64,000 nucleotides of DNA from Candidatus Kapaibacterium sp. (GTDB lineage Bacteria; Bacteroidota; Ignavibacteria; Kapaibacteriales; UBA2268), in the NCBI GenBank assembly GCA_938031175.1, contig CALHGZ010000001.1, positions 62,001-126,000 on the forward strand. Direction: 5' to 3'. The notes under the pieces were generated by a model. That model was not told where the DNA came from and ran no database searches. It was given only the letters and a program-made list of their open reading frames with translations. Every line of letters begins with the position of its first letter. The first letter of the stretch is position 1. Made by a program: the position numbers and the translations under genes. Below, one piece after another: positions 47,021 through 55,567 of the stretch.

Positions 47021-48232
47021 TTACATATAACGATGAATCACACCTTGATGTCTGATAAATTTCGGTTGATATTCAACAGGTTTTCGTCCGAAGCAAACAC
47101 CAAGAGCTTCGTAAAATGCAATTTCATTAATATCAACATTTCTTTGTATGATTGCTTCACTTGTAGGTATGTAGCTAATTTCCTCGTGTTCAACACCGAC
47201 GACAGTAACACCAGTAATTCCATATTTCATTAGAAGCACAGCCGCACCTCCAGCTTGCTTGCCAAAAGCTACATCATAACTAGTAGTATCGCCGGATCTG
47301 ACCAAATGTCCTAAGGCAATTTCTCTTATTTCAGGATACATATAAATTCCTTCTACGTAAATTCCTTCCTGTTTTAGGATTCTTTCCCAGTCCGGATCTT
47401 GTTTCATATAGTGTTCGAGTTGCGAGCGTATGAATTTACCAACTCCGGATAATTTTTGATGACCGAAAGAATCAGCATTTGTAGAGGTATCAATAAAGAA
47501 TTTACCTTCTTGATTTTTAACGCCTTCTGCAGCGACAATTATATAAGTTGAGCCTTTAACATCGCTTGTTAATAAGCGATTTATGTAAGTTTTTTTGAAA
47601 TGTTCATAAACTATTGTATAGTCAACCGGTACTTCGGGGATGAGTATGCAATCAGCATCTGCACCGATACCACCTCTAAAAGCAGTGTGACCGGCGTAAC
47701 GTCCAAAAACTTCAATTATCAAAGCACGATTATGAGTTAATCCGGTAGTGCGTAAATCTGAAGTAAATTTTGAAATGCGGTTAATAGTTGAATCACCGCC
47801 GACAGAATAAGTTTGCAAATCAAGATCCATTGTTTTAGGTACATGAACACAAGGAATACCTTGATTAATCAAATCAACGACTACACTACCAGTATCATCA
47901 CCACCAGCAATAATGAGACCATCAATATTATGTTTTTTCATTCCGGCTTTGATTTTGTCGTATTTCTCTGGGTCATTGATTTTTGCAATTTTGACACGAG
48001 AATGACCGGCTTCAGATCCAGCAACGCCAGAGTGGATTCTATCGGCACGTGACCAGTCTATAACCACAGGCTCTAAGTTTAACAAATTATACAATCCAGC
48101 ATAACCATTTGGTATAAGGCAAACTTCCATATTGAGGTGGTGTGCCATTCTTGCGGCTCCATTTATGACTGCATTGAGGCCACCACAATCACCACCACTT
48201 GTTATTACTCCTAATTTTTTTGGTTCTTTCAT
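47021..48232 (-). CDS. pfkA: 6-phosphofructokinase with pyrophosphate-type active-site residues
   Basis: The 403-residue protein is a full PFK fold: T-S-G-G-D-C-G-G-L-N-A-V-I (11-23), G-G-D-D-T (110-114), P-K-T-M-D-L-D (132-138), G-R-Y-A-G-H-T-A. The residues at the phosphoryl-donor site are Asp113 and Lys133, where ATP-dependent E. coli PfkA has Gly104 and Gly124 (same +9 offset). Asp and Lys at these two places mark PPi-dependent enzymes. A reversible, ATP-saving PFK is therefore predicted. It is divergent from the HD-GYP gene. Confidence 0.92.
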   Translation of the reverse strand: MKEPKKLGVITSGGDCGGLNAVINGAARMAHHLNMEVCLIPNGYAGLYNLLNLEPVVIDWSRADRIHSGVAGSEAGHSRVKIAKINDPEKYDKIKAGMKKHNIDGLIIAGGDDTGSVVVDLINQGIPCVHVPKTMDLDLQTYSVGGDSTINRISKFTSDLRTTGLTHNRALIIEVFGRYAGHTAFRGGIGADADCILIPEVPVDYTIVYEHFKKTYINRLLTSDVKGSTYIIVAAEGVKNQEGKFFIDTSTNADSFGHQKLSGVGKFIRSQLEHYMKQDPDWERILKQEGIYVEGIYMYPEIREIALGHLVRSGDTTSYDVAFGKQAGGAAVLLMKYGITGVTVVGVEHEEISYIPTSEAIIQRNVDINEIAFYEALGVCFGRKPVEYQPKFIRHQGVIHRYM

Positions 48233-48326
48233 TTTTTTGTTTCGATAAATTGTGAATAAATAATCTAATAATAATTTTTTAATATTAAAAGTATTTTTGA
48301 GCTATAAAACGTCTCTTTAAATTCAA

Positions 48327-48334
48327 TATTTTTG
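48327..48334 (+). promoter_or_regulatory. Candidate -7 element (TAnnTTTG) upstream of the HD-GYP gene
   Basis: TATTTTTG followed by TA lies 61 bases before the HD-GYP start in the divergent gap with pfkA. A second TATTTTTG is at 48292-48299. No TTG at -33 spacing is visible. Confidence 0.22.
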
Positions 48335-48395
48335 TAGTTTAAAATCTTTTACTAAGATTATAATTCGAAAAAATGTTCAAATTGATTAAGAAAAT

Positions 48396-49256
48396 ATGGA
48401 ATTAATGGAACACCCTTCAGATCAGCTTGCAATAAGTGTTTTACAAACAATTAATTTATTGTCTTCGATTGTAACGCTAATAGAAAGAAATTTCGAAGGC
48501 AGCCATTCAAGATTTGTATCGGAAAAATCTGCTGCTATTGCAGAAGTTATGGGCTTTTCTGAAACTGAGATTTTCGAAATAAAAACGGCCGGTTTACTAC
48601 ATGATATTGGTAAGATTGGTTTTAAGGATTCGATATTACTTAAATATCCAAATGAAATGAACAAGAGCGAATTCACAAAGTATTCGATGCATCCTACTAT
48701 AGGTATGAATATATTAAAGGAATATTTTGCCTTTGAAAATGTTGCTGAAATTGTATATCAGCATCATGAACGAATTGATGGGTCTGGTTTCCCTAGACAT
48801 TTGCAGATGAATTCAATTCATCCTGGTGCAAAAATCATTGCAGTTGTGGATACATTTCATAATATGGTTTTTAAAAGTAGTCGTGATAAATTAGATTCTG
48901 TAACCTCAACTATAAAATTTACAAGTGCAACGGCATACATCGATTCCACAAAAGACAGATATGCAGCTGCTATAAATTTTTTAACTCAGAAAAGCGGAAC
49001 TTTGTTTGACAAAGATGTTGTTGAAAAATTTATCGATTTAATCTACATAGAACGGAAAAATTTAGGTAAACGTTCTGTTATGAGGATTTTAGTTGATAAA
49101 GTTGAGCCCGGAATGATATTTGCTGAAAGTTATTTTACTTCTTATGGGTTATTAATTGCTTCAAAAGGAGAAAAAATTGAAGCTTCAATGATTAAGCATT
49201 TAAAAAGATTAGCTGAATCAGGTGATATACCTGAAAAAATTTTGGTAATGAAATAA
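48396..49256 (+). CDS. HD-GYP-type phosphohydrolase (possible cyclic-di-GMP phosphodiesterase)
   Basis: The 286-residue protein consists of an HD-GYP domain with no receiver or sensor in front. H69-D70-I-G-K-I-G is the HD pair, and H123-H124-E-R-I-D-G-S-G-F-P matches the HHExxDGxGYP element except that Tyr is Phe. HD-GYP proteins hydrolyse cyclic di-GMP using a two- or three-metal centre. The change at GYP and the partial Y-I-D-S-T-K-D-R-Y-A-A-A region leave catalysis uncertain. It ends one base before holA, so the two are translated from one message. Confidence 0.85.
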   Translation: MELMEHPSDQLAISVLQTINLLSSIVTLIERNFEGSHSRFVSEKSAAIAEVMGFSETEIFEIKTAGLLHDIGKIGFKDSILLKYPNEMNKSEFTKYSMHPTIGMNILKEYFAFENVAEIVYQHHERIDGSGFPRHLQMNSIHPGAKIIAVVDTFHNMVFKSSRDKLDSVTSTIKFTSATAYIDSTKDRYAAAINFLTQKSGTLFDKDVVEKFIDLIYIERKNLGKRSVMRILVDKVEPGMIFAESYFTSYGLLIASKGEKIEASMIKHLKRLAESGDIPEKILVMK

Positions 49257-49257
49257 T

Positions 49258-50325
49258 ATGAAAGAAAAGACTAAAGATATCTTAACAAAATCTCCAAATA
49301 TAATTTTTATCTATGGTGAAGAAGAGTTTTTGATTGAAAAAAAATTTAACGAGCTAATTTGGGATTTTGTCAATAAATACAACGCAACGAGCGATTTTGA
49401 TATTTTTGATAGCGAGAAAGTAGAATTAATGACAGTCATTGATAGCTGTTATAGTTTACCATTCCTAAGTGAGAAAAGGATTGTGGGAGTAAAGAATTTT
49501 GAAAAATATTTCACCTCCAGCCGCAAAAAAAAAGTTGACGAACAACATCCATTTGTAAAATATCTGAGAAAACCAAATCCACATACCATTTTTCTTATTT
49601 CTTCATATTTGGAAGGATATAGTGGAACGTTAAAAGATTTATTAAGTGCAAAAACCAAGGAAAAAGCATTAAAAAAAATCAAGTCTGCTAATTTTCCCTA
49701 TAATGTACTATTTGAAAATGCTGAATTAATAGAAATACCTAAATTTTACGAAAAACAAATTCCGAATTGGATTAAAAGCCAATTAAAAGGTAAGGAGATT
49801 AAGCCTGAAGCCCTTGAATTATTATTATTGCATACGAATCCGAATTTGAGGGATATTAATAATGAATTGGAAAAATTATTACTTTTTACAGATAGTAAAA
49901 AAGAGATTACTGAAGAGGATGTTGCTGCTGTTGTTGGAATTTCAAAAGAGTATAACATTTTTCAGCTACAAAAAGCTATTGGGAATAGAGATTTACATAA
50001 TTCTCTTTTGATATTGAACAATATGCTTACATTTGATCGTCAGGAAATTTTGATTTTAACAATGCTATCACGATACTTTTCGATATTGTGGCAACTCAAA
50101 GAATATAATCATTTGGAATTGAATAAAACTTCAATATCCACTAAACTCGGGATTAATGTTTATTTTCTTGATGAATATCTTAATGCTTCAAAAAAGTTTG
50201 AAGAAGATAAATTGATAGATATTTTCAATCATTTATATATAACTGACAGGCTTTTAAAAACAAGTTCAACAAACAGTTCAATATTAATGCAGCAATTAAT
50301 CATTAAAATATTGAATTGCGATTAA
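49258..50325 (+). CDS. holA: DNA polymerase III delta subunit (HolA)
   Basis: This clamp-loader subunit opens the beta ring. The 355-residue protein starts with I-I-F-I-Y-G-E-E-E-F-L-I-E-K-K-F-N-E-L and continues with L-P-F-L-S-E-K-R-I-V-G-V, E-L-L-L-L-H-T-N-P-N-L-R-D-I-N-N-E-L-E-K-L and V-G-I-S-K-E-Y-N-I-F-Q-L. This is the usual order of HolA, whose overall similarity between phyla is low. No ATP-binding residues are expected. Its ATG is one base after the HD-GYP stop, an unusual partner for holA. Confidence 0.9.
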   Translation: MKEKTKDILTKSPNIIFIYGEEEFLIEKKFNELIWDFVNKYNATSDFDIFDSEKVELMTVIDSCYSLPFLSEKRIVGVKNFEKYFTSSRKKKVDEQHPFVKYLRKPNPHTIFLISSYLEGYSGTLKDLLSAKTKEKALKKIKSANFPYNVLFENAELIEIPKFYEKQIPNWIKSQLKGKEIKPEALELLLLHTNPNLRDINNELEKLLLFTDSKKEITEEDVAAVVGISKEYNIFQLQKAIGNRDLHNSLLILNNMLTFDRQEILILTMLSRYFSILWQLKEYNHLELNKTSISTKLGINVYFLDEYLNASKKFEEDKLIDIFNHLYITDRLLKTSSTNSSILMQQLIIKILNCD

Positions 50326-50400
50326 TATTGGCTGATAATAATTAAATTTAGTTAAATTAAAAATTTTTGAATTAATTTGTTTCAAATTTATATTTTGCTT

Positions 50401-52119
50401 ATGCTACAATCAGAATATTTTATCCCAACACTTAAAGAAGTAGGGTCGGAAGCAGTGATACCCTCTCATCAGTTGATGTTAAAAGCTGGATTAGTAAGAC
50501 AAGTAGCAGCAGGTGTCTTTTCCTTTTTGCCTCTTGGATATCGCCTATTGAAAAAAGTAATGGAAATTATTCGTGAAGAGATGGATAGAATAGGTGGACA
50601 AGAGTTTCTTTTACCAGCACTTAATCCAATTGAAATATGGCAACAGACGGGACGTGTAGAGGCTATTGGTGACGTTATGTTTCATATTAAAAACAGGGAA
50701 GGTCTTGTTTTAGCACCAACTCATGAGGAGATAATTACTTTTCACGCCCGTCAACATATAAAATCATATCGGAATATGCCACAAATTTGGTATCAAATTC
50801 AAACAAAATTCAGAAATGAGCCAAGACCAAAATCAGGCGTTTTGAGAGGTCGGCAGTTCATTATGAAGGATTCATATTCACTTGATACATCTTGGGAAGG
50901 TTTAGACCAAAGCTATGAAAAGCATTTTCATGCATATAAGAGAATTTTCGAGCGCTGTGGGATTAAATTTTTTATTGTTGGTGCATCGAGCGGAGCAATG
51001 GGAGGAAGCAAATCACAAGAGTTTATGGTAGAATCAGATTCTGGCGAAGACTTATGTGTTATAAGTGAGGAATCGGGATATGCAGCAAATCTCGAGGTAG
51101 CAACTTCTCTTGTTCCACCTGTGGGTAGAATTGAAGATAATTTTGAATTGGAGATTTTCCCTACACCAAACTCAAAAACAATAGATGACCTTGTCAATCA
51201 TTTTGGTTTCGATGAAAAGCGATGTGCAAAATCGGTAGTATATATAATTGATTCTGAACCGGTACTGATATTGATGCGTGGTAATGATGAATTAAATGAA
51301 ACTAAACTTAGTGCTGTTTTCAATACAACTAATATTCGTCCTGCTGAATCAGAAGAATTAATAAGATTCACGGGAGCCGATCACGGTTCGATTGGACCAG
51401 TCAATCTCAAAACAAAAATAAAAGTTGTAGCCGATAACTTACTCAAAGACGCAAATGGTCTTATCAGTGGTGCAAATATTGATGGGTATCATTATAAAAA
51501 TATTGATTTTAAACGTGACTGTCATATTGATGCATACTATGATTTGCGCACGGTAAGGGAAGGTGAGCTTTGTCCTTTTGGTACTCCTTTGAAAATAGTC
51601 AAAGCAATAGAGCTGGGACATATTTTCAAGCTTGGTACAAAATATTCAGAGTCTCTTGGTGCAACATTTCTTGATGCACAGGGCAATGAACAGCCCATAA
51701 TTATGGGAAGTTATGGTATTGGTGTTGAAAGGGTTTTAGCGTGTTTTATCGAACAAAATCATGATGAAAAAGGAATCATATGGAAATATCCATTAATTCC
51801 ATTCCATGCTCATCTGCTTGGTTTAAATGTTATCAAATCCCAGGTAGTTAAAAATACGTCTTTTGATATTTACAATAATCTTCGAAGTGAAGGATTTGAT
51901 ATCCTTTTTGATGATCGTGATGAAACCGCTGGTGTTAAATTTAATGATGCAGATTTAATAGGTATTCCGATTCAAATTATTGCAGGAGAAAAAAATATTA
52001 AAAATGGGCTTGTTGAAATAAAATATAGAGAAAGTGGTAATAGGGAATTAGTTGAAATAAGTTCTCTTGCAAAATTTTTAAGAGACTACTACAATCGATA
52101 TGAGACCGGGGAAAAATGA
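50401..52119 (+). CDS. proS: Prolyl-tRNA synthetase (bacterial type with editing domain)
   Basis: This class II synthetase charges tRNA-Pro. In the 572-residue protein the N-terminal catalytic part has R-Q-V-A-A-G-V-F-S-F-L-P-L-G-Y-R, T-H-E-E and R-N-E-P-R-P-K-S-G-V-L-R-G-R-Q-F-I-M-K-D. An inserted YbaK-like editing domain (about 220-390, G-A-D-H-G-S-I-G-P) removes Ala-tRNA-Pro. Motif 3 is G-S-Y-G-I-G-V-E-R-V-L, followed by the anticodon domain. I chose the ATG at 50401 since M-L-Q-S-E-Y-F-I-P-T-L is close to the usual start; an upstream TTG at 50377 is less likely. Confidence 0.96.
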   Translation: MLQSEYFIPTLKEVGSEAVIPSHQLMLKAGLVRQVAAGVFSFLPLGYRLLKKVMEIIREEMDRIGGQEFLLPALNPIEIWQQTGRVEAIGDVMFHIKNREGLVLAPTHEEIITFHARQHIKSYRNMPQIWYQIQTKFRNEPRPKSGVLRGRQFIMKDSYSLDTSWEGLDQSYEKHFHAYKRIFERCGIKFFIVGASSGAMGGSKSQEFMVESDSGEDLCVISEESGYAANLEVATSLVPPVGRIEDNFELEIFPTPNSKTIDDLVNHFGFDEKRCAKSVVYIIDSEPVLILMRGNDELNETKLSAVFNTTNIRPAESEELIRFTGADHGSIGPVNLKTKIKVVADNLLKDANGLISGANIDGYHYKNIDFKRDCHIDAYYDLRTVREGELCPFGTPLKIVKAIELGHIFKLGTKYSESLGATFLDAQGNEQPIIMGSYGIGVERVLACFIEQNHDEKGIIWKYPLIPFHAHLLGLNVIKSQVVKNTSFDIYNNLRSEGFDILFDDRDETAGVKFNDADLIGIPIQIIAGEKNIKNGLVEIKYRESGNRELVEISSLAKFLRDYYNRYETGEK

Positions 52120-52120
52120 A

Positions 52121-52993
52121 ATGCCTAATTTACCAGATGTAGAGAATTTGTCCTTTGAATATGCTACCGATTTCGACAAAGTTGATATGCATATTCATAC
52201 CTTTTATTCGGATGGTATCTATTCTCCGGATGAAATTATTCGTTTGGCGGAATCGGTTGGATTGAGGGCAATTAGCATAACCGATCACGATAGTATCGAT
52301 GCATATAAAGAACTCAACTTTAATAGAAATTTTAATAATTTGGAAATTATTCCCGGATTAGAATTTAGTTGCCATTTCAACAATAAGGAATATCACATTT
52401 TAAGCTATTTTTTTGATTTAAACAGTAAAATTCTTGAAGAAAAACTTTCTCAAATAAGAATAGATAGAGAAATAAGAGCAGAGAAAATTATAGCAAAACT
52501 TTCAAAAATTGGAATTGAGATAACAATGGAACAAGTCAAAAACATAGCTAATAAAGCACCGATTACACGTCCACATATTGCTATGGCTTTGCTCGAGAAA
52601 GGATATATTTCAAATATTAAAGAAGCATTTATTAAGTATATAGGTGAATGGTCTCGGGCATATCAACAAAAAGCGAAATTTCCATTTGAAGAATGCCTTG
52701 AATTAATCAAGTCTATTGGAGGTATTTCAATATTGGCACATCCAGCTAATTCAATTGAAGAAACCGATATTTACAAGATGATCGAATTAGGTTTAGATGG
52801 TATTGAAGTTATTAATCCTATGCACAAACCAGAGATGGTATCTTATTATAAAAAGATTACAGAACAATATTGGTTAGTAGCAACTGGTGGTTCTGATTTT
52901 CACGGGAATAAGGAAAATGAGTTTTATAATTTTGGTAATTATTATATATCATATTCTCAATTACAATCTATCAAATCAAATTTAATAACTTAA
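52121..52993 (+). CDS. PHP-domain phosphoesterase (TrpH/YciV, RNase AM-like)
   Basis: The 290-residue protein has the PHP metal-site motifs D-M-H-I-H-T-F-Y-S-D-G near residue 20, I-T-D-H-D-S, P-G-L-E-F-S, I-L-A-H-P-A and the C-terminal G-G-S-D-F-H-G. This set is typical of the YciV/TrpH group, which removes 5' nucleotides or hydrolyses 3',5'-nucleoside bisphosphates. The ATG at 52121, two bases after the proS stop, has GGGGA eight bases upstream; a longer start at 52100 would overlap proS. It converges on trmD with a four-base gap. Confidence 0.88.
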   Translation: MPNLPDVENLSFEYATDFDKVDMHIHTFYSDGIYSPDEIIRLAESVGLRAISITDHDSIDAYKELNFNRNFNNLEIIPGLEFSCHFNNKEYHILSYFFDLNSKILEEKLSQIRIDREIRAEKIIAKLSKIGIEITMEQVKNIANKAPITRPHIAMALLEKGYISNIKEAFIKYIGEWSRAYQQKAKFPFEECLELIKSIGGISILAHPANSIEETDIYKMIELGLDGIEVINPMHKPEMVSYYKKITEQYWLVATGGSDFHGNKENEFYNFGNYYISYSQLQSIKSNLIT

Positions 52994-52997
52994 TTCT

Positions 52998-53675
52998 TTA
53001 CCATTTCAATAGATCCGGTCTTCTTTTCCTCGTTTTTATAATAGCTTGTTCTAATCTCCATTTTTTAATTTCTTCATGATTACCGCTTATGAGTATTTGT
53101 GGTACTTTTAATCCTCTAAAATTTGCGGGTCTTGTAAAAACGGGTGGTTCTAATAATCCATCCTGAAAAGAGTCAGTAAGTGCAGATTCGGCATCACCAA
53201 GAACTCCTGGGATCAACCGTATAATTGTATCAATTAAAACTAAAGCTGGTAATTCACCACCGGTTAAAACATAATTTCCAATTGAAATTTCGCGGGTTAT
53301 AAGAGTGTCTCTGATTCTTTGGTCAACTCCTTTGTAATGTCCTGCTAATATGATCAAGTTTTGTTTTGTTGATAACTCGTTAGCAATTGATTGATTAAGC
53401 AATTCACCATCGGCAGTCATATATATAATATCATCATATTTTCTTTCATGCATCAATTTTTCAATACAATCGAAAACGGGTTGGCACTTAATTACCATAC
53501 CGGCAGAACCTCCATACTGATAGTCATCAATATGACGGAACTTATCTTTAGCATAGTCGTGAAGATTGTGAATTTCTATTTTCAGCAATTCTTTTTTTAT
53601 GGCATTTTTGATTATGCTTGCATTTAGTGGGGAAAAAAAAATTTCTGGAACAGCAGCAACAAGGTCGATCCTCAT
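52998..53675 (-). CDS. trmD: tRNA (guanine-N1)-methyltransferase TrmD
   Basis: TrmD makes m1G37 on tRNAs to prevent +1 frameshifting. In the 225-residue protein the SPOUT knot signature is complete: Q-Y-G-G-S-A-G-M-V-I-K, L-A-G-H-Y-K-G-V-D-Q-R-I, E-I-S-I-G-N-Y-V-L-T-G-G-E-L-P-A and R-L-I-P-G-V-L-G-D-A-E-S. It overlaps rimM by ATGA (53672-53675). The usual partners rpsP and rplS are missing on both sides, so the common rpsP-rimM-trmD-rplS operon is reduced to two genes here, preceded by dtd. Confidence 0.97.
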   Translation of the reverse strand: MRIDLVAAVPEIFFSPLNASIIKNAIKKELLKIEIHNLHDYAKDKFRHIDDYQYGGSAGMVIKCQPVFDCIEKLMHERKYDDIIYMTADGELLNQSIANELSTKQNLIILAGHYKGVDQRIRDTLITREISIGNYVLTGGELPALVLIDTIIRLIPGVLGDAESALTDSFQDGLLEPPVFTRPANFRGLKVPQILISGNHEEIKKWRLEQAIIKTRKRRPDLLKW

Positions 53676-54196
53676 TTTTGTTTCCTTGTGATTATTAAAT
53701 CCAATAAACCATCTATTAGTTTAATGTATATTTTTTTATTTTTTTTATCGATTTTCTTTATGATCTGATTTACAGCTGGTATAGGCAAATATCCGTTTTC
53801 AGTTTTAACTTCATAAATATCGTTGGCTGGCTGATGCCATATATCAACAACTTCTCCGATTAATTTATTTGTTGAAGCGTCAATTACTTTAAAACCGAAA
53901 TATCCAACTTCATCAATTTTTTTCTCAACCAAGATATTCAATTTTTTTTCATCAATAAATACGCCCATTTCAACTGTGATTTTATCATTTCCTAAAGGAA
54001 TTTTTTCTACTTTGAAATGTACGTTAGAATTATTTTTTCCCCAGACAGAGATAATGTATTTTTTTGAGAATTTTTCAGAAAAGCCAATATAAACTTCAGT
54101 ACCTTCATCAAGTTGAGGTATAAATTTAGGAACGTCAGTAAGAATATATTCTTGTTTTTTGCTAATAGCTATTATTCTTCCAATTAATTTAAGCAT
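53672..54196 (-). CDS. rimM: 16S rRNA processing protein RimM
   Basis: RimM assists 30S head assembly together with ribosomal protein S19. The 174-residue protein has an N-terminal beta-barrel (I-G-R-I-I-A-I, P-L-G-N-D-K) and a C-terminal PRC barrel (L-I-G-E-V-V-D-I-W-H-Q-P-A-N-D-I-Y-E-V, Y-L-P-I-P-A-V). I prefer the ATG at 54196, which follows the dtd stop by one base and gives M-L-K-L-I-G-R-I, over a TTG at 54208 that would overlap dtd by 11 bases. It is translationally coupled to trmD. Confidence 0.92.
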   Translation of the reverse strand: MLKLIGRIIAISKKQEYILTDVPKFIPQLDEGTEVYIGFSEKFSKKYIISVWGKNNSNVHFKVEKIPLGNDKITVEMGVFIDEKKLNILVEKKIDEVGYFGFKVIDASTNKLIGEVVDIWHQPANDIYEVKTENGYLPIPAVNQIIKKIDKKNKKIYIKLIDGLLDLIITRKQK

Positions 54197-54197
54197 T

Positions 54198-54638
54198 TTA
54201 CTTTTCAATAATAATTGTCACAGGACCGTAATTAATAAATTCTATATCCATCATAGCACCAAAAATGCCCTGAGCAATTTTTATATTATAGTTATTTCTC
54301 ATATAATCGAGGAATTGAAGATATATTTTTTCAGCGATATTTGGTGGAGCAGCATCAGTAAAACTTGGTCGAAAGCCTCGTTGAACATCACCGTAAAGAG
54401 TAAAGTTAGAGATAATCATTATATCTCCTTTAATATCTAAAACGGATAAATTCATTTTTTCATTCTCATCGGGAAAAATTCTCAAATGAGCAATTTTATT
54501 AGCCATCCATCTTATTGTTTCGTTATTATCAGTGCTTGCAATCCCAAGTAGAACGAGTAAACCTTGGTCGATTGAGCTAAATTTGATTCCATTTATTCTT
54601 AGAACGGAATTTTTTACTCTTTGGATTACAGCTCTCAT
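54198..54638 (-). CDS. dtd: D-aminoacyl-tRNA deacylase
   Basis: Dtd removes D-amino acids and glycine mischarged on tRNA. The 146-residue protein has the start M-R-A-V-I-Q-R-V, G-L-L-V-L-L-G-I, N-K-I-A-H-L-R-I-F, the active-site loop S-N-F-T-L-Y-G-D (usually S-Q-F-T-L), G-F-R-P-S-F-T-D-A-A-P-P and the cross-subunit G-P in N-Y-G-P-V-T. The Asn in place of Gln in the active loop is a small oddity. It heads the dtd-rimM-trmD run. Confidence 0.94.
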   Translation of the reverse strand: MRAVIQRVKNSVLRINGIKFSSIDQGLLVLLGIASTDNNETIRWMANKIAHLRIFPDENEKMNLSVLDIKGDIMIISNFTLYGDVQRGFRPSFTDAAPPNIAEKIYLQFLDYMRNNYNIKIAQGIFGAMMDIEFINYGPVTIIIEK

Positions 54639-54684
54639 TTTTTCATTTAATAATTTAAATATAACTCAATTTTTTACATCATAA

Positions 54685-54692
54685 TACGTTTG
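54685..54692 (+). promoter_or_regulatory. Candidate -7 element (TAnnTTTG) upstream of the flavodoxin-like gene
   Basis: TACGTTTG lies 38 bases before the ATG at 54730, in the divergent gap with dtd. No -33 partner is clear. Confidence 0.2.
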
Positions 54693-54729
54693 AAAAACTA
54701 TCAAAATTTAAAAAAATTTACGATAAGTT

Positions 54730-55422
54730 ATGAAAATATTAGCAATCCAGTGTTCACGTGTTAAGGATAAATTTACTCAACAGGTTTTTGAAAGTTTTAT
54801 AGACGGGATACGCGAACACACCGATAATCTTGTCTGTTTGGATGTTGCCAATTTGGAAATTAAAAAATGTCTTGGTTGTACAGAGGGCTGGTTATTTCAA
54901 TCACCCGGTTACTGTCTTCAGGAAGATGATATGAATAAAATATATCATTATTTCAAAGAATCAGAAATGTGGATATTTTCGACAAATTTGACTTCAAATG
55001 GATTAGATGAATGCTTATTAAATTTATTAGATAGATTAGAACCGCTATTTCAACCATCTTTTGATAATTTGGAAGAGAAAAGAAATTCTCGAAATGGGAG
55101 AATAGTCTTATTGAGTTTCTCGGAAAATAACAGCAATGAATTCCACAAGAAGCTTATTAAGCAATGCGAAGATATATGTTCTTTATTTGATAGAGAATTT
55201 TCAGGTGCATTAATTAGACCCAATACTAAAACATTTATGAAGTTAGCTGAGATGGGTTTAAATGCTGATAATTTTTTTGAGCAAGCTAAGGAGGCAGGTA
55301 GATATCTTGCTAAAAATGGTAGTTTTAGTAAAAGTGTCTCAGAGGCTTTTAATTTGGACATACTTAGCAAAAGTTCATTTATAAATGGTATTTTTCAGCA
55401 TATAATACAAAAAAGCAAATAG
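54730..55422 (+). CDS. Flavodoxin-fold NAD(P)H/FMN reductase-like protein
   Basis: The 230-residue protein starts with a strand and phosphate-binding loop (M-K-I-L-A-I-Q-C-S-R-V-K-D-K-F-T) and has D-V-A-N-L-E-I-K-K-C-L-G-C-T-E-G-W, then W-I-F-S-T-N-L-T-S-N-G. This matches the FMN_red / iron-sulfur flavoprotein group, in which the C-x-G-C region sometimes binds an iron-sulfur cluster. Only one C-L-G-C pair is seen here, so a cluster is doubtful. The role is probably redox. It stands alone between divergent dtd and the unknown gene at 55568. Confidence 0.78.
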   Translation: MKILAIQCSRVKDKFTQQVFESFIDGIREHTDNLVCLDVANLEIKKCLGCTEGWLFQSPGYCLQEDDMNKIYHYFKESEMWIFSTNLTSNGLDECLLNLLDRLEPLFQPSFDNLEEKRNSRNGRIVLLSFSENNSNEFHKKLIKQCEDICSLFDREFSGALIRPNTKTFMKLAEMGLNADNFFEQAKEAGRYLAKNGSFSKSVSEAFNLDILSKSSFINGIFQHIIQKSK

Positions 55423-55567
55423 ATTTATCCATTCTTTATTCCATCCAAAATTATTATCAAAAAAATATTATTTTTGACGAATAATTTATATAATTTGAAT
55501 TTTTTTAAAATATGCATTTATTTAAATTCACATTTGTTGAATTGAACCTCATAACAGGAGTTTAATT

